DNA of 24,448 nt from CAYMLQ01 sp964390795 (lineage in GTDB: Bacteria; Verrucomicrobiota; Kiritimatiellia; RFP12; UBA1067): the NCBI GenBank assembly GCA_964390795.1, contig CAYMLQ010000048.1, positions 1 through 24,448 on the forward strand, in the 5' to 3' direction. The stretch's first letter is position 1. Each line of letters opens with the position of its first letter. The position numbers and the translations under genes were made by a program. The notes below the pieces were generated by a model. That model was not told the DNA's origin and made no database searches. It saw nothing but the letters and a program-made list of their open reading frames with translations. Of this stretch, positions 17,201-20,498 are shown piece by piece.

Positions 17201-20066
17201 CCGTGTAGGTGCCGGGTGCGAGGTTTGTGAAGCTGAAAGAGCCGTTGGCCGCCGTCGTTGTCGTCGCCACCACGTTCGAATTTGCGTTCAACACTTGAAC
17301 CGTCACATTGGCGATGCCGTTGGTGTCGCCCGCTTCGGCGATGCCGTTGCCGTTCAGATCCACACGAACGAAGCCCGAGAGCGAGGCGGGCAAGTAGAAG
17401 CCGGCGTCGGCAGTCAGATTGGTCTGACCGCCAGTCAGCGTGATGGACGCCGTTCGGTTCGTGCGGCTGAGCGGATCGCTGTCGCTGGCGTCACTGCCGA
17501 CGTTCGAGGTGGTGAAGAGGTAGCCGGACGGGGGCGTAAACCCGACAAAGTAGGAGCCTGCCGACAGGTTTGTGAATACATAGGCACCCGCCGCCGTGCT
17601 GGTCACGGTCGCCAAGACCACGTTATTTGTGCTGTACAGCCGCACCACCACATTGGAGAGCCCTGTTTCGCCGCCGTCCTGCTGGCCGTTGCCGTTGGTG
17701 TCCAGCCAGACGAAATCACCCAGGCGCGCCGGAGCCTGGTAGCCGAAATCAACGTCGGCACGGGCCTGCCCGCCAGCCAACACCACGCTCGCCGCATTCG
17801 GCGAACCGGTGCCATCGAGATCATATGTCCGAATGTAGTCCGTACGGGGCAGCGTCGACGGGTCGACGCGCACGAGGTGCGTGCCTGCCACGAGGAAGAC
17901 GCCTGTCAGCAGATACTCGCCGTTTCCAGTGGTCGTGTCGTACGGCTCGCCCGCGTCGCGCACGCCGTTGGTGTTGGCGTCGAGGTAGACGACCACGCCG
18001 TTGAGCCCCGCCTCGCCCGCGTCCTGAATGCCGTCGCCGTCCGCGTCATTCCATAAGCGGTCGCCCAGGCTGCCGTGCAGGTCAACCTCGTTGCGGAAGG
18101 TGACCTTGCGGTCGAACACCACCGCCTCGACCTGCCCTGTGTTGATGATCGAAACCTGACCCGCGACGAGATTCGAGAAAGAGGCTACGTCAACGAAAAA
18201 GCGGACGTCGAACTCGCCGTTGACCGGGATCGCGGCATAGATGCGATAACCGGCACCGTCGAGCGGGAAAGGCGTTCCGCTGCCATTGTCCGCAACGGCT
18301 GTCCAAGACCCGTTCGTGCTGGTGCGATAGGCCGTGCTGCTGGCCACATAACTGACCCCTGCCGACAGCACATCCTTAATAATCACGTCGGCGGGTACCG
18401 GCGCGCGGGAGGTGTTTCCGATCCGGATCATATACTCGGCTCGGTCATTGGGGCCCAGCAGTCCGTCCCCGTTCGCGTCCGTGAAGACGGCAAGATCCTT
18501 GGACACGTCGATGACGTCCACGGGAGGGATCGAGGTGCCCACATCGAGGCCCGGCGCGCCCGCCGTCGCCGTGAGCGTGTCCTGCCCCCACGCCGCGGCC
18601 AAGGTCACATTCGTGGAGAGCACGTAGACCAGCATGGCCGTCTGATCGCCATCCGGATCGTAGAGCTTCGCCTGCTGAAGCTCGATCAGGCTCGTGCTGG
18701 CGTCGTACTTGTTACCATTGGCGTCGGTGTAGGCGCCCAGATTGTCGCCGTCATAGTCGATGTAGACCGTGACCGGCGTCGTCCGGTTGCCGACGGTCGT
18801 CACCCACACCGGATTGCCGTTCTCGCTGGGATTCGTCGCGGAGAGCGGGTCACGCCCGAGCCCCAGTCCGACCAGAATCTGCGGCGACAGCAGTCTTTCG
18901 GGAATCAGCGTAAAGCTCCAGTCCCACGACTGGTTGTCGGTCGTCGTGGCCGAATCCGAATCGGTTGTCGAATAGGCATAGAAGACGGGAGGCGTACTTC
19001 CCGTTGTGAAGAAGCGCGCGGCGGCGCCGTTCGGCAACAACACGGCGGCGTACGACCCGGCCGCAACGCTGGTGGCGCTGTTGACGAGGCTGCCGGTACC
19101 GATCCTGTAGGAGTTGCTGACCGTGATGCTCGAGGCCCCCGGGTTGTAAAGCCACACGCGCGTGCCGTTCCCCGCAGGCGTCGAGACCGGCGTGTAATAA
19201 TTGCTGCTCCAGAGGTTCATGGGAAGCAGGCTGGAGTCGCGGCTCTCGTAGTTAGAGGCGACATCACCGGAAAAAAGGATCACCTGAACGGGTTTGTCCG
19301 ACAGGACCCGTCCCCCGACATTGACCCCGCTGACAAAGGCGGTCTGCCCCTCGTTCAGCGTGTTGGTGGTCTCGTAGGTGCCGTTATTGTTGGCATCGAT
19401 CCAGATTTTTGTGGCGTCATCACGGGCCAGTATCGACAACGCCGTGTACTCGAACATCTGGGCATCGGCGCTGTCCGGAATATTCTGACCGATCGGCGAG
19501 CGGTAGTCAGTTCCCCATTTCGACGTATCGAAGGTCTCGACACAGCCTGCGAACAGCGTACTCGTGGTGGTTGCCCAATACGTTCTCGTCACAGAGATGG
19601 CCCGAGTGGCAACGATTTTATCACGGGCGTCGTAGTCGATCGTCAGCGGGCTTGTCGTGGTCACCTGGTTATAGAGCAGGATCACGGTACCCGCTTTGAT
19701 CAAATCGTTGGCGATACCGGGCGGAGCGCCATTGGCAGGATTGCCGTCACCCCAGATCTGCGTGGTGGACTGAAGCGGCGCGGCGTAACTGTGATCCTGC
19801 TCGTAACCGTCTTCCCACTGGTCATAGTAGATAATCGTCCCGTTAGCGATGGCGGCAATGGAGATATAGGTGATCATCGGGTTCACTGGCGTATCGCCTG
19901 ACCCCCCGTTCTCGACCGCCGTCAGTGCGGTGAATGCGTCCGCCTCTGGAAACGGCACGTAAAACGTGAGACTCGGAGCCTGCCCGTACGCAGCCTGAGC
20001 CAGAAGCGCGACCGTCAATAACGCACTTCGTATCATGCGCGATGCTGCGTTGGTTTTGTTGATCAT
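2235..20066 (-). CDS. Giant secreted SdrD-B-like repeat protein, putative surface stalk/adhesin (5,943 aa)
   Basis: Start ATG 20066 is preceded by GAAAGG with a 9-nt spacer. The signal peptide is MINKTNAASRMIRSALLTVA and following residues, cleaved near YGQA|PS. Residues about 30-515 form a domain containing YYDQWEDGYE, reminiscent of IgGFc-binding-protein N-termini. A DUF11-like part (518-664) contains SKDLAVFTDANGDG. Then come about 38 SdrD-B-like modules: one at 666-780; A/B pairs at 781-2094, 2600-3151 and 3564-5319; two odd modules at 3152-3563; and one from 5320. A 505-aa insert of other beta domains sits at 2095-2599. The C-terminal region (about 5430-5943) has a further SdrD-B/Cna-B-like module and beta-rich parts, ending DAERLDYFIN. 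I count only three cysteines. No LPXTG, PEP-CTERM or C-terminal membrane helix is visible, so anchoring is unknown. In known Sdr proteins, B modules bind Ca2+ and form a rigid stalk below an adhesive N-terminal head; by analogy this is a very long extracellular fibre. The frame is uninterrupted. Confidence 0.93.
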   Translation of the reverse strand: MINKTNAASRMIRSALLTVALLAQAAYGQAPSLTFYVPFPEADAFTALTAVENGGSGDTPVNPMITYISIAAIANGTIIYYDQWEDGYEQDHSYAAPLQSTTQIWGDGNPANGAPPGIANDLIKAGTVILLYNQVTTTSPLTIDYDARDKIVATRAISVTRTYWATTTSTLFAGCVETFDTSKWGTDYRSPIGQNIPDSADAQMFEYTALSILARDDATKIWIDANNNGTYETTNTLNEGQTAFVSGVNVGGRVLSDKPVQVILFSGDVASNYESRDSSLLPMNLWSSNYYTPVSTPAGNGTRVWLYNPGASSITVSNSYRIGTGSLVNSATSVAAGSYAAVLLPNGAAARFFTTGSTPPVFYAYSTTDSDSATTTDNQSWDWSFTLIPERLLSPQILVGLGLGRDPLSATNPSENGNPVWVTTVGNRTTPVTVYIDYDGDNLGAYTDANGNKYDASTSLIELQQAKLYDPDGDQTAMLVYVLSTNVTLAAAWGQDTLTATAGAPGLDVGTSIPPVDVIDVSKDLAVFTDANGDGLLGPNDRAEYMIRIGNTSRAPVPADVIIKDVLSAGVSYVASSTAYRTSTNGSWTAVADNGSGTPFPLDGAGYRIYAAIPVNGEFDVRFFVDVASFSNLVAGQVSIINTGQVEAVVFDRKVTFRNEVDLHGSLGDRLWNDADGDGIQDAGEAGLNGVVVYLDANTNGVRDAGEPYDTTTGNGEYLLTGVFLVAGTHLVRVDPSTLPRTDYIRTYDLDGTGSPNAASVVLAGGQARADVDFGYQAPARLGDFVWLDTNGNGQQDGGETGLSNVVVRLYSTNNVVLATVTSTAAGAYVFTNLSAGSYFVGFTPPSGYLFTTSNVGSDASDSDPLSRTNRTASITLTGGQTNLTADAGFYLPASLSGFVRVDLNGNGIAEAGDTNGIANVTVQVLNANSNVVATTTTAANGSFSFTNLAPGTYTVREIDLVGWYSTTDVAAPNDNRIPVTLTSGQSSSGHIFHDTQRAALGNFVWLDANGNGQQDGGELGLSNIVARLYDTNSVILATVTSTVAGAYAFTNLTAGTYTVGFTPPPNYLFTTSNVGSDASDSDPLAGTNRTAAVTLASGQTDSTVDAGFYPAASLSGYVRADLNGNGTAEANDTNGIAGVTVQLLNAASNVVATTTTAADGSYGFANLRPGAYTVRETDLGGWYSTADVSAPNDNLIPVTLAVGQSSAGNHFYDALRAAIGNFVWLDANGNGQQDGGELGLSNVVVRLYSTNSVVLATVTSAVSGAYAFTNLMAGTYTVGFSPPAGYLFTTSNVGSDASDSDPLAGTNRTSAVTLASGQTDNTVDAGFYLGASISGIVRVDLNGNGVAEAADTNGIAGATVQLLNAASNVVATTTTASDGAYSFTGLLPGVYMVRESDLTGWYSTTDSSAPNDNLIPVTLAIGQTSAGNIFHDTQRVAIGDFVWADANGNGQQDGGEPGLANAVVRLYDANSALLATVTSAVSGAYAFTNLAAGTYTVGFTPPASYRFTTSNVGSDATDSDPLTGTNRTSAVTLASGQTDSTLDAGFYLPASLSGFVRVDLNGNGVAEAGDTNGIAGVTVQLLDAALNVVAMSTTAAGGSYSFTGLFPGAYTVREMDLGGWYSTTDFSAPNDNLIPVTLASGQASAGNTFHDTQRAAIGNFVWLDVNGNGQQDGGELGLSNVVVSLYATNGVILATATSTVAGAYAFTGLEAGTYTVGFAPPTSYLFTTSNVGGDASDSDPLAGTNRTAAVTLASGQTDNSADAGFIPAASLAGLVRIDVNGNGSVEGGDTNGLANVTVQLLNASSNVVATTTTAADGSYRFANLYPGAYTVRETDLSGWYSTTDIVAPNDNLIPLTLAIGQASAGNNFYDTQRAALGDYVWVDSNGNGQQDGGEPGLSGVVVRLYGTNTVVLATATSTVSGAYAFTNLAAGAYALGFTPPAGYLFTAPNVGSDATDSDPLAGTNRTASVTLASGQTDNSADAGFYLPASLSGSVRVDADGNGVVDAEDTLGLANVTVRLLDAALNVVATTATSGTGAYSFSNLTPGSYTVAQTLPSGYTNTVDVAAPNDLLIPRALISGQNSTGNDFYDTLSLAGLRNKVLYLSDPGQALDRIDPVAAVDNTTAQSILLSNSVSSGYATIGVANVTTGVTTDVTSLTPITCVVRHTVPAAGADRLLIVGVSVNMSAAGGTDGRITGVTYGSTNLVGIGGVTNDDQVVSMYALLNPPVGTTNVVVTYATAPNQYSVVGVASLTNVNQTTPYGAFYSSGGATGNPTLTLTSAAGELVFDTVSLQSSVLSGVGAGQTRRWTRQSPDNGGTANGGGSTKAGAANVTMTWTSTGGTTPWALGAVSLKPAPLTGVGNSTTFTQTPAFASPFVVPAGALIRLTNYVAVVSGSMPTNPAIVATLSYGGSPFLTFSNPVYRAASSSLAWRAVVPATVTVPAGQTLALTVVSAQTGTTFRVNFDSAAFPSKIVLPTTTVIDVPSLSVYDAPYVGGSAVTNSTAAALRYVRVTVTDPFGAYDVSSTDLAIDGPGTGSDVSVTLNNAHVVASNAVSKTYEYPWQTTTTLGAYTLTATGHEGSEGITATAATFHTLTPQVAAVGDFVWVDANGNGQQDGGEPGLSNAVIRLYDSNSVVIATTTSTVSGAYFFTGMPVGSYSVGFTPPLGYLFTTSNVGNDATDNDPLVGTNRTAEVALIGSQTNLTIDAGFYLPASLAGFVRDDDNGNGVAEAADTNGIAGVTIQLLNSASNVVATTTTAADGSYSFSGLFPGAYIVREIDLGSWHSTADISAPNDNLIPVSLTSGQVSSGNNFLDSKQAAIGDFVWLDANGNGQQDGVEPGLSNVVVRLYNTNSVVWATVTSTVSGAYAFTGLSAGHYTIGFTPPAGYLFTTSNVGSDASDSDPLAGTNRTAVVTVGSGDNDNTVDAGFIPGASLSGFVRVDVNGNGVAETGDTNGIVGVTVQLLNAASSVIATATTAADGSYVFSNLYPGVYTVRELDLGGWYSTTDSAGANDNLIPVALALGQASTGNTFHDTQRAALGDYAWVDTNGNGQQDGGEPGLANVVVRLYTTNDIVLATATSTVSGAYAFTNLAAGSYTVGFTPPAGFFLTSANMGSDAGDSDPLAGTNRTATVTLTSGQTDSTVDVGFYQPAAIGDFVWADANGNGQQDGGETGVGGVTVTLFRPGYGPDGLPGTADDADSVATTTSGAGGAYSFTNLQPGTYQAGFGTAAGYYRTAADQGSDATDSDANVGTGLTAAFAVTSGQTVATIDAGYQAVTVGDFVWTDANANGVQEAGEPGLAGVQVQVYTAAGDPYQLRTALGTIADDFDPSGGLTGSDGSLAWATDWTAANGATVVVNTGTDYEIRIADAANSTLTRSFTAPAGTDRLTISFDYRSGAGNDTVAAQWSDNGTSWTTLASYNTSSGGTGSTNFTVSTTAGTRYVRFTKTARGNLGGGSEFMYFDNVSILAESALTAVTATTDAYGYFFLDATAGLVSGTNYQLRVATNQTSLAGLALTGQNLGGNDAMDSDATLATASGFSTLAFTAPAAGGSDQTLDFGFKGTASVGNFVWNDANGNGQQDAGAETNGLAGVTVRLYDTTGAVIGLVTSSVSGAYAFTDLMAGSYTVGFAAPAGYLFTTSNVGSDATDSDPLTGTNRTATVTLSSGQTDTTVDAGFYATASIAGFVRVDQNGNGVAEAGDTNGIASVTVQLLDAASNVVATADTAADGSYSFTGLRPGAYAVRETDLSGWYSTTDSMGANDNRIPVTLSIGQNSSGNNFHDTRFAALGNFVWLDADGNGQQDSGAETNGLSGVVVRLYDINGAVVGTATSTVAGAYAFTNLAAGSYTVGFAAPAGYLFTTSNVGSAATDSNPLTGTNRTAAVTLSSGQTDTTVDAGFYAAASVTGFVRVDLNGNGVAEEDDTDGIASVTVRLLDAASNVVATAVTAADGSYSFTNLRPGAYTVRETDLGGWYSTTDVSAPNDNLIPVALSIGQNAAGNNFHDTRRAALGDFVWIDADGNGQQDGGEAGLSGVVVSLYDANGAVAGTATSTVSGAYAFTNLAAGSYTVGFAAPAGYLFTGSNIGSSDTDSDPLEGTNRTAAVTLASGQTDSTVDAGFYAAASVSGFVRVDLNGNGAVEAGDTNGIAGVTVRLLDAASSVVAAAATAADGSYGFTGLRPGDYTVSATDLVGWYSTTDVSAPNDNLIPIALSIGQNSSGNTFHDTRRAALGDFVWLDADGDGQQDGGEAGLSGVVVSLYDANGAVAGTATSTVSGAYAFTNLAAGSYTVGFATPAGYLFTTSNVGNDATDSDPLAGTNRTAAVTLSSGQTDTTVDAGFYAAASVTGFVRVDLNGNGVAEAGDTNGIAGVTVQLLDAASNVLATAATAADGAYSFTNLHPGSYTVRETDLGGWYSTTDIVGANDNLIPVTLSIGQTSGGNTFHDTRRAALGDFVWIDADGDGQQDGGEAGLAGVVVYLYDTNRVVAGVATSTVSGAYAFTNLEAGSYTVGFAAPAGYLFTTSNVGNDAADSDPLAGTNRTAAVTLSSGQTDTTVDAGFYAAASISGFVRVDVNGNGTVEAGDTNGIAGVTVRLLDAVSNVVATAVTAADGSYSFTNLRPGSYTVRETDLGGWYSTTDIVGANDNLIPVALSIGQTSAGNTFHDTRRAALGDFVWLDADGDGQQDGGEAGLSGVVVSLYDANGAVVGVATSTVAGVYAFTNLAAGSYTVGFSAPAGYLFTTSNVGSAATDSDPLAGTNRTAAVTLSSGQTDSTVDAGFYAAASVSGFVRVDLNGNGAVEAGDTNGIAGVTVRLLDAASNVVATAVTAADGSYGFTNLRPGSYTVRETDLGGWYSTTDIVGANDNLIPVTLSIGQTSAGNTFHDTRRAALGDFVWFDADGDGQQDGGEAGLAGVVVSLYDANDTVVGVATSTEEGAYAFTNLAAGSYTVGFAAPAGLIFTISKFGSAATDSDPFADTNRTAAVTLASGQTDTTVDAGFYAAASVSGFVRVDLNGNGVAEEDDTGGIAGVTVQLLGADSGVLATTTTAADGSYGFTGLRPGAYTVRETDLGGWYSTMDVSAPNDNLIPVTLSIGQTSADNNFHDTRRAALGDFVWLDADGNGQQDGGETGLVGVVVSLYDANGAVAGMATSTVAGAYAFTNLAAGSYTVGFAVPAGFIFTLSSIGSAATDSDPLAGTNRTAAVTLASGQTDTTVDAGFYAAASVSGFVRVDLNGNGAVEAGDTNGIAGVTVQLLDADSNVLATTTTAADGSYGFTDLRPGAYTVRETDLGGWYSTADVSAPNDNLVSVTLSIGQTSTENNFHDTQLAAFGDRVWNDLDGDGAQDAFEPGIANVRVYADSDGSGTCDAGEPSATTAADGSYLIGELATGSYTARVDSATLPAGMLQTYDLNGALDHQAAAALTSGQTRADVDFGYRAIAVYTISGQVRDDYDQSGNLNKPDKPVGGVKVTLFSDPNGDGDPSDGMVVTKGRTDADGRYTFTNVPSGAYVVVETDPTHSYSTGDRVGDNDNRIPVVIVDADSVENDFLDAVDPAGYFYDVADGRIVPGGRIEVSGAGALVLMDGSSGQYMFISTNPSPSTFTITVTPPPGYIIDPTRPALPGAFDPTGGPDPTVLGSYENEGHPGYLADFSAASNTYYYSFTLEPGDPPVINSNFPLTPVVIEIAGTVFHDANRLSDGLVNGSGTNAAGLFANLVDPATHGVLAGVAVAEDGAYRFGEADGVVTNTAYEVILTRTPQTVGETLTSATLPAAWVSTGEHVGAGAGSDGTVDGRLLASTTADGVREVNFGLDRVPDITPVITAVPNVMHAVQNFFITVRATELNLVDTFGLITIRIPKDIRWVFDGPYDPSLTVLGSTALNNAVWEHSEDSTHHIFKSTEVIPAGGYSYFGFRAVWDAGQTRGRYTITSQIDSWSGGEDRIDNNVDAERLDYFIN
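4110..9377 (-). repeat. Tandem array of eight A+B module pairs (657-bp unit), C-terminal block
   Basis: This in-frame array inside the giant gene encodes residues 3564-5319. Each unit is an A module (114 aa, core GDFVWxDADGxGQQDGGE, ending TVDAGFYAAA) plus a B module (105 aa, core SGFVRVDLNGNG, GGWYSTTD, NDNLIPV, ending FHDTRRA). Total length is 5,268 bp, that is eight 219-aa units plus four residues from AETNG variants in the first two A modules. Block-specific features are YDANGAVxG, LDAASNV and RRAALGDFVW. Three neighbouring B modules share IVGANDN. The two units at the C-terminal edge are the most divergent (GLIFTISKFGS, GFIFTLSSIGS), as expected if gene conversion acts mainly on interior units. 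Confidence 0.95.
9378..10241 (-). other. SdrD-B-like module interrupted by a jelly-roll-like domain
   Basis: Residues 3276-3563 of the giant protein start as an ordinary A-type module (VTVGDFVWTDANANGVQEAG) and end as one (GSDQTLDFGFKGTA). In between, roughly 9660-10110, lies a foreign-looking stretch with DDFDPSGGLTGSDGSLAWAT, RLTISFDYRSG, VAAQWSDNGTSWTTLA, TRYVRFTKTA and FMYFDNVSI. This pattern resembles MAM/CBM-like jelly-roll beta-sandwiches. It could contribute carbohydrate or protein binding along the stalk, but no binding residues can be assigned by eye. Confidence 0.6.
10242..10613 (-). other. Aberrant A-type module that follows another A module directly
   Basis: Residues 3152-3275 begin AIGDFVWADANGNGQQDGGE like every A module but continue with a longer variable strand (FRPGYGPDGLPGTADDADSV) and YYRTAADQGSDATDSDANVG. 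It follows A module 9 with no B module between them, so it marks a break in the strict A-B alternation. Confidence 0.85.
10614..12269 (-). repeat. Middle array: two A+B pairs plus one orphan A module
   Basis: This in-frame stretch encodes residues 2600-3151 of the giant protein. Its length, 1,656 bp, equals two 657-bp units plus one 342-bp A module exactly. Residues at the variable positions (TNSVVWATVTSTVSG, LNAASSVIATATTAADG) match the N-terminal block rather than the C-terminal block. The expected ninth B module is missing. Confidence 0.92.
12270..13784 (-). other. 505-aa non-repeat insert between repeat arrays
   Basis: Residues 2095-2599 of the giant protein are not SdrD-B-like. They begin AGLRNKVLYLSDPGQALDRI and include a beta-sandwich with ITGVTYGSTNLV, VVTYATAPNQYSVVGVASL, AGELVFDTVSLQSS, GAGQTRRWTRQS, GSTKAGAANVTMTWTS and WALGAVSLKPA. 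That series recurs in secreted bacterial proteins of unknown binding specificity. Further beta-rich sequence follows (PFVVPAGALIRLTNYVAV, VTVPAGQTLALTVVSAQTGT, YVRVTVTDPFGAYDVSSTDL). It may be a mid-stalk functional or spacer unit. No catalytic motif was seen. Confidence 0.6.
13785..17726 (-). repeat. Tandem array of six A+B module pairs (657-bp unit), N-terminal block
   Basis: This in-frame array encodes residues 781-2094 of the giant protein. The length, 3,942 bp, is exactly six 219-aa units with no indel. A cores read GNFVWLDANGNGQQDGGELG, B cores SLSGFVRVDLNGNG. Block-specific residues are TNSVVLATVTS, LNAASNVVATTTTAADG and HDTQRA. The sixth B module is the most divergent (VAQTLPSGYTNTVDVAAPND, IPRALISGQ), consistent with its position at the array edge. 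Confidence 0.95.
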
Positions 20067-20075
20067 AAAAGCTAG

Positions 20076-20081
20076 CCTTTC
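20076..20081 (-). promoter_or_regulatory. Ribosome binding site that sets the giant gene's start
   Basis: The minus strand reads GAAAGG, then nine bases, then ATG at 20066. This favours ATG 20066 over the upstream in-frame TTG at 20090, which would place the site inside the coding sequence. ATG 20066 also gives a normal positively charged signal-peptide n-region. Confidence 0.65.
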
Positions 20082-20153
20082 AACGAACAACCGTCAGAAA
20101 GCTCGACAGCACAATCACTAGCTCGTCGCTATGCATGGTTTGTTCTATGCGCA

Positions 20154-20191
20154 GTCTTATACTTGGTAAAGTGAGCATCCGTCTATAAGAC
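20154..20191. repeat. 8-bp inverted repeat in the leader of the giant gene
   Basis: GTCTTATA at 20154-20161 is the exact reverse complement of TATAAGAC at 20184-20191, with a 22-base loop. CTTGGT (20162-20167) and ACCAAG (20190-20195) are also complementary and overlap the arms, so two alternative pairings exist. It lies 88-125 bases upstream of the start codon and could be a leader hairpin or operator; chance cannot be excluded. Confidence 0.35.
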
Positions 20192-20370
20192 CAAGGACTT
20201 AAAGGAGTTAGCGCAACAAGCCCGTTTGGAGATCAGACTCGGGGAGCGACCCTGTGGCAAGTGAGCGGCGATACTCTTTTCGGGTGTCGCATGATCTGTG
20301 CAATATACTATATGTTAAATAGTTACAGATAATACTACGACCTGGTTTCCATTTTATTGACCCTTGTTCA

Positions 20371-20388
20371 GACAGGTTCCAACCTGTC
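20371..20388. repeat. 18-bp near-perfect palindrome GACAGGTTCCAACCTGTC
   Basis: Two perfect 8-bp arms (GACAGGTT / AACCTGTC) flank CC. It lies between the kinase and the giant gene. No T-run follows on either strand, so it does not look like an intrinsic terminator. It may be an operator or a copy of a dispersed palindromic repeat. Confidence 0.55.
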
Positions 20389-20498
20389 GTGATGTCGCAC
20401 ACAGCACGCATGACTTGAAAGTGGGGAATAGTCCTACTTGCATCTGCCGAAAAAGATTATTCGGGGACTCGCCTCCGCCAAAAAGCCCACTCCGAGGG

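Larger units (their letters stand above)
20067..20498. other. Intergenic region upstream of the giant gene
   Basis: These 432 bp separate the kinase stop from the giant gene's start. I see no supported gene here. The stretch around 20300-20360 is clearly AT-richer than its surroundings and is the likeliest place for the operon promoter, but I find no convincing -35/-10 pair on the minus strand. Two inverted repeats (20154-20191 and 20371-20388) are listed separately. No hairpin followed by a T-run was found after the kinase gene, so an intrinsic terminator there is not supported. Confidence 0.7.

Noticed and set aside
4110..17726. CRISPR-like or satellite interpretation of the regular repeats
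   Set aside because: The period of 657 bp is coding, in frame and made of protein modules; there are no short direct repeats with unique spacers.
2208..19901. Long plus-strand open frames (for example 2208-4226, 6096-7427, 16434-18056, 18075-19901)
   Set aside because: They are antisense to the giant gene. Their translations are Arg/Val/Gly/His-rich low-information sequence repeated with the 657-bp period, without domains or start signals. They arise from GC-rich codon bias on the real strand.
20067..20090. Upstream TTG start at 20090 for the giant gene
   Set aside because: It would put the GAAAGG ribosome site inside the coding sequence. ATG 20066 has proper spacing and gives a normal signal peptide.
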